Shown here one piece after another: positions 61,813-64,000 of a DNA stretch of 64,000 nt. Location of the stretch: positions 248,001 to 312,000 of the forward strand of contig NZ_JANQAJ010000006.1 of NCBI RefSeq assembly GCF_024707105.1. Reading direction: 5' to 3'. The notes under the pieces are model-generated. The model saw only the letters and a program-made list of their open reading frames with translations. It made no database searches and was not told where the DNA came from. The translations under genes and the position numbers were made by a program. This stretch comes from Devosia ginsengisoli (lineage in GTDB: Bacteria; Pseudomonadota; Alphaproteobacteria; Rhizobiales; Devosiaceae). The number at the start of each line of letters is the position of its first letter. Position 1 is the first letter of the stretch.

Positions 61813-62887
61813 TCTCGTCTCCTCCTCCTTTTTGGGAACACTCCAACTGCTGGATCGAGCGAGGCCGCCGATTGGCGCCACACAAGGGGGCCGGAAATAA
61901 CCTCCTGGCCCTCCTGCCCTCCCTTGCCCCCGATCATCCGCAGCAACTTTTGCCCCGCTGCGATGCCAATCTCCCGATAGGCGAGATAGACAGTGGTGAG
62001 CGGTGGATTCACCTGTTCGGAAATGATGGTGTAGTCGTCGTAACCCGCTACCGAGATGTCGCCGGGGATTTCCAGTCCACGCTCGCGCAACAGGCCGTAG
62101 AGGCGCAAAGCCATCTTGTCGTTACCCGTGCAGATAACCGTTGGCGGCTGCTCCAGACCAAGCAACCGGTCGAGAGCGATCGAAAGGTTTGCATAGTCCT
62201 CCTCCGCATGGCTGTTCACGCCGGTAATAATCAGAGCAGGATCGAATGTGACGCCATGTTCTTCATGGGCGCGTCTGTAGCCTTCAATCCGTAAGCTGCG
62301 CGACAGATTGGTTTCGGGATTGGTCAGGTATCCAATGCGCCGGTGATTCTAGCCAGCAGCGCCGATACCAGTTCATACATGCCTCCGATATTGTCCGGGA
62401 TGACCGATGGGGTCCCTTTTTGATCGGAGCAATTGGCAAGGACCAGCGGACTGCTTGCGCCAACTCCTACTGAGAAATCCACGACACGGTGGTAATCGGC
62501 AACGTAGAGCAACCCTTCCACGCGGTGCTCGAGCAGCATCTGAACCAAGCTCGGAATGCGACTTTCATCACCCTCAGTGTCTGCCATCAGGAGCGTCTTG
62601 CCTTCCGCTCCAAGGACTTCCTGGGCCCCCTTGACCACAAAGATGGAAGGAAGACCTGCAGGGGCTTCGGTGCTTGAACTAACAGAGGAACTGATAAGAC
62701 CGATGAGACCAGACTGACGCGAACGCATACTCCGAGCTGCTTTGGAGGGTATGTATTCCAACTCCAGCATGGTTTCGTTGACTAGTTGGCGAGTTTTGTC
62801 ACTGACAAGAGGGTCCTCATTGAGAACCCTGCTCACGGTTTTGGGCGAGACACCCGCAGCCTTAGCGACATCATAAATGGTGGCCAT
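61809..62887 (-). pseudogene. LacI-family transcriptional regulator, frameshifted
   Basis: From ATG 62887 the protein begins MATIYDVAKAAGVSPKTVSR and VLNEDPLVSDKTRQLVNETM, a normal LacI DNA-binding domain, followed by half the sensor domain to SALLARITGALDT. The correct continuation is in another frame: NHRRIGYLTNPETNLSRSLR through GVTFDPALIITGVNSH and ISVAGYDDYTIISEQVNPPL to the stop at 61809. One base is missing at about 62349-62352 (for example AGG to AG before AATCAC). The whole is 1079 nt, one short of a multiple of three. It sits upstream of the binding-protein gene with a 4-nt overlap and has a perfect palindrome in front of it, so it was the regulator of the operon. Confidence 0.88.
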
Positions 62888-62963
62888 TTTTTTCCCCTGT
62901 CCTGCTTGAGCGGACGAATCCCGCAGGGATTTGTCTACCACGTCGGACCGACCGCTACTCACA

Positions 62964-62993
62964 ATGACATCGGTGTCATGACACCGATGTCAT
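62964..62993. promoter_or_regulatory. Perfect 30-bp palindromic operator
   Basis: ATGACATCGGTGTCA joined to TGACACCGATGTCAT is its own reverse complement over 30 bp. Each half, TGACATCGGTGTCA, is itself a near-palindrome with the CG-centred form of LacI-family sites, so two operators abut. It lies 76 bp upstream of the LacI start. ATGTCG near 63004 is another half site. Confidence 0.75.
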
Positions 62994-63380
62994 AAACACA
63001 CAGATGTCGTTCTCTGTCAATCACACATCGTGAATGCACTGGGGGCGTTCCGTCAGATGGAGTCATCTATTTGTAGTCCGGGCAGCCGCAACTGCGACAG
63101 GAAGCATCCGCAGGTTAGGCTGGCATAGCGGTGACGCCGGCTATCCCAGCACCTCCACCGCAAACGTTTGGCGGCCTGCCAAGAGCAAGCCGTCCGCTAT
63201 TGAGGTTTGCCCGTCAATTGCTGCCAGGCCGCTACCGGTCCCGTATGCAATACGCTGCAGAACGGACTGGACTTCCTGCAGCAACCACGCATTGCTGTTG
63301 TCATAATGCCCGGCACCCACTCCGGGCTTGCCTCAGTGCAATAGACTGGATTGGCCGGTCTTTGCCTCTGAGGACCAAAA
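62994..63380. other. Gap between the LacI regulator operator and the DUF3489 gene
   Basis: No firm gene is found. A minus-strand frame of about 60 codons (63141-63323, ending LLLAGRQTFAVEVLG) is coherent but has only a weak GTG start and no ribosome site; it may be a gene fragment. The gap marks the change from the sugar operon to mobile-element-type genes. Confidence 0.35.
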
Positions 63381-63674
63381 ATGCACAAAGCACGAGCTGG
63401 TATCGAATTAGCCGAGCCGCAGGCAACCAAACTCCAAACAATCATCACACTTCTCAGCCGCCCGAACGGCGCGCTTCTGAACGAACTCGTTTCAGCAACA
63501 TCTTGGCAGAAGCACTCCGTTCGTGGTGCGATCAGCGGCGCGCTGAAAAAGAAGCACAAGCTACAAATTTCATCGACCCTGATCAAAGGGCGCGGGCGCG
63601 TTTATCGCATCGAACCCGGACAACCCGCACCAATCGCTTCAAGCGATAACGACGGGCTTGGGGGACAGTCATGA
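63381..63674 (+). CDS. DUF3489 domain-containing protein
   Basis: A 97-residue protein: ATKLQTIITLLSRPNGALLN, ELVSATSWQKHSVRGAISGA, LKKKHKLQISSTLIKGRGRV. This is a winged-helix-like domain with the LSRP.GA and W..HSVRG.ISG pattern of DUF3489. A GAGGA ribosome site precedes ATG 63381. Its stop overlaps the DUF2924 gene (ATGA). In alphaproteobacteria the pair usually accompanies a serine recombinase of an integrated element, presumably just outside the window. Confidence 0.88.
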   Translation: MHKARAGIELAEPQATKLQTIITLLSRPNGALLNELVSATSWQKHSVRGAISGALKKKHKLQISSTLIKGRGRVYRIEPGQPAPIASSDNDGLGGQS

Positions 63675-64000
63675 AGCGTCGGACCCCCGCTGAAATCGAG
63701 CGCGACGTCGAAAGCCTTCGCGAGCTAGATATCCAAATGCTCCGCATGCGCTGGAAGGAGATCCTGAAGTCCGAGCCACCACCAAAGATGCAGTCGGCCT
63801 TTCTGCGACTGGCTATAGCATACCGTCTGCAGGAACTCGCTTATGGCGGCCTCAAACCGCATACCCTCCGTCAGCTCCGAAAATACGCCACATCTGACAC
63901 GACCCGGTCATCGGATGCTGGTTTGATACCAAAAGTTACGGTCTTTGATGCACAGAGGTCTTTGTCACCCGGCACCCGTCTGATGCGAGAGTGGAACGGA
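63671..64000 (+). CDS. DUF2924 domain-containing protein, partial
   Basis: The first 110 codons are present; the gene continues beyond the right edge. It reads MKRRTPAEIERDVESLRELD, then IQMLRMRWKEILKSEPPPKM and AFLRLAIAYRLQELAYGGLK, the pattern of DUF2924, a helical domain found in small proteins next to site-specific recombinases in phages and integrative elements. It overlaps the DUF3489 gene by 4 nt. Confidence 0.85.
   Translation, partial: MKRRTPAEIERDVESLRELDIQMLRMRWKEILKSEPPPKMQSAFLRLAIAYRLQELAYGGLKPHTLRQLRKYATSDTTRSSDAGLIPKVTVFDAQRSLSPGTRLMREWNG

Noticed and set aside
63141..63323. Minus-strand 60-codon frame
   Set aside because: It reads like protein but has only a weak GTG start and no ribosome site; kept only as a remark in the gap entry.

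Overview
The window is high-GC DNA with dense, overlapping operons (many ATGA or TGATG stop/start overlaps), several GTG and TTG starts, and a gene stock typical of free-living Alphaproteobacteria: many ABC importers, LacI/LysR/IclR regulators, a Tct importer, MocDEF-like oxygenase genes, and a DUF3489-DUF2924 pair. I infer a soil, plant-associated or marine Hyphomicrobiales-type bacterium (Devosia-like is a guess). Nearly everything is sugar, uronate or organic-acid catabolism, transport and regulation. I found no rRNA, tRNA, CRISPR array or replication origin.

Layout. (1) 1-6.6 kb: a minus-strand dipeptide-type ABC importer operon with a fumarase/aspartase-superfamily lyase inside it, and a divergent GcvA-like LysR regulator. 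(2) 6.7-24.9 kb: a polysaccharide/oligosaccharide utilisation locus: cytoplasmic heparinase II/III-like lyase, LacI regulator, LplB/YtcP-type ABC importer with two paralogous binding proteins (one frameshifted), a 642-residue protein I do not recognise, GH88 unsaturated glucuronyl hydrolase, DUF2264 protein, CE15-like esterase, and an oxidative 6-deoxyhexose route (aldose dehydrogenase, lactonase-type amidohydrolase, mutarotase, FAH-family hydrolase). The expected substrate is a glycan with uronic acid and rhamnose or fucose. (3) 24.9-30 kb: a MocDEF-like three-component diiron oxygenase with a PLP amino-acid deaminase and a LysR regulator. (4) 30-36 kb: a three-gene operon of very small proteins, then a MarR-type regulator with an RND efflux adaptor and pump. 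(5) 36-49.6 kb: a catabolic island for an unidentified organic acid (aromatic or cyclic suspected) with a tripartite TctABC importer, FAH-family hydrolase, class II aldolase, aldehyde dehydrogenase, ACMSD-type amidohydrolase, Rieske ferredoxin and IclR/LysR regulators; related palindromes sit in its promoters. (6) 49.6-52.8 kb: a scar with an IS3-family element, a truncated gene and an HNH nuclease. (7) 52.8-63 kb: an Opp-type ABC importer with two GH32-clan glycosidases and a LacI regulator, probably for fructose-containing oligosaccharides. (8) 63.3-64 kb: DUF3489 and DUF2924 genes, probably the edge of another mobile element.

A striking property is four otherwise intact genes each broken by a single-base indel: a binding protein (24779-24782), TctB (39525-39531), a GH32 enzyme (53305-53309) and a LacI regulator (about 62350). 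Three lie in homopolymers. Either the assembly carries indel errors or several catabolic systems are decaying or phase-variable; reads would decide.
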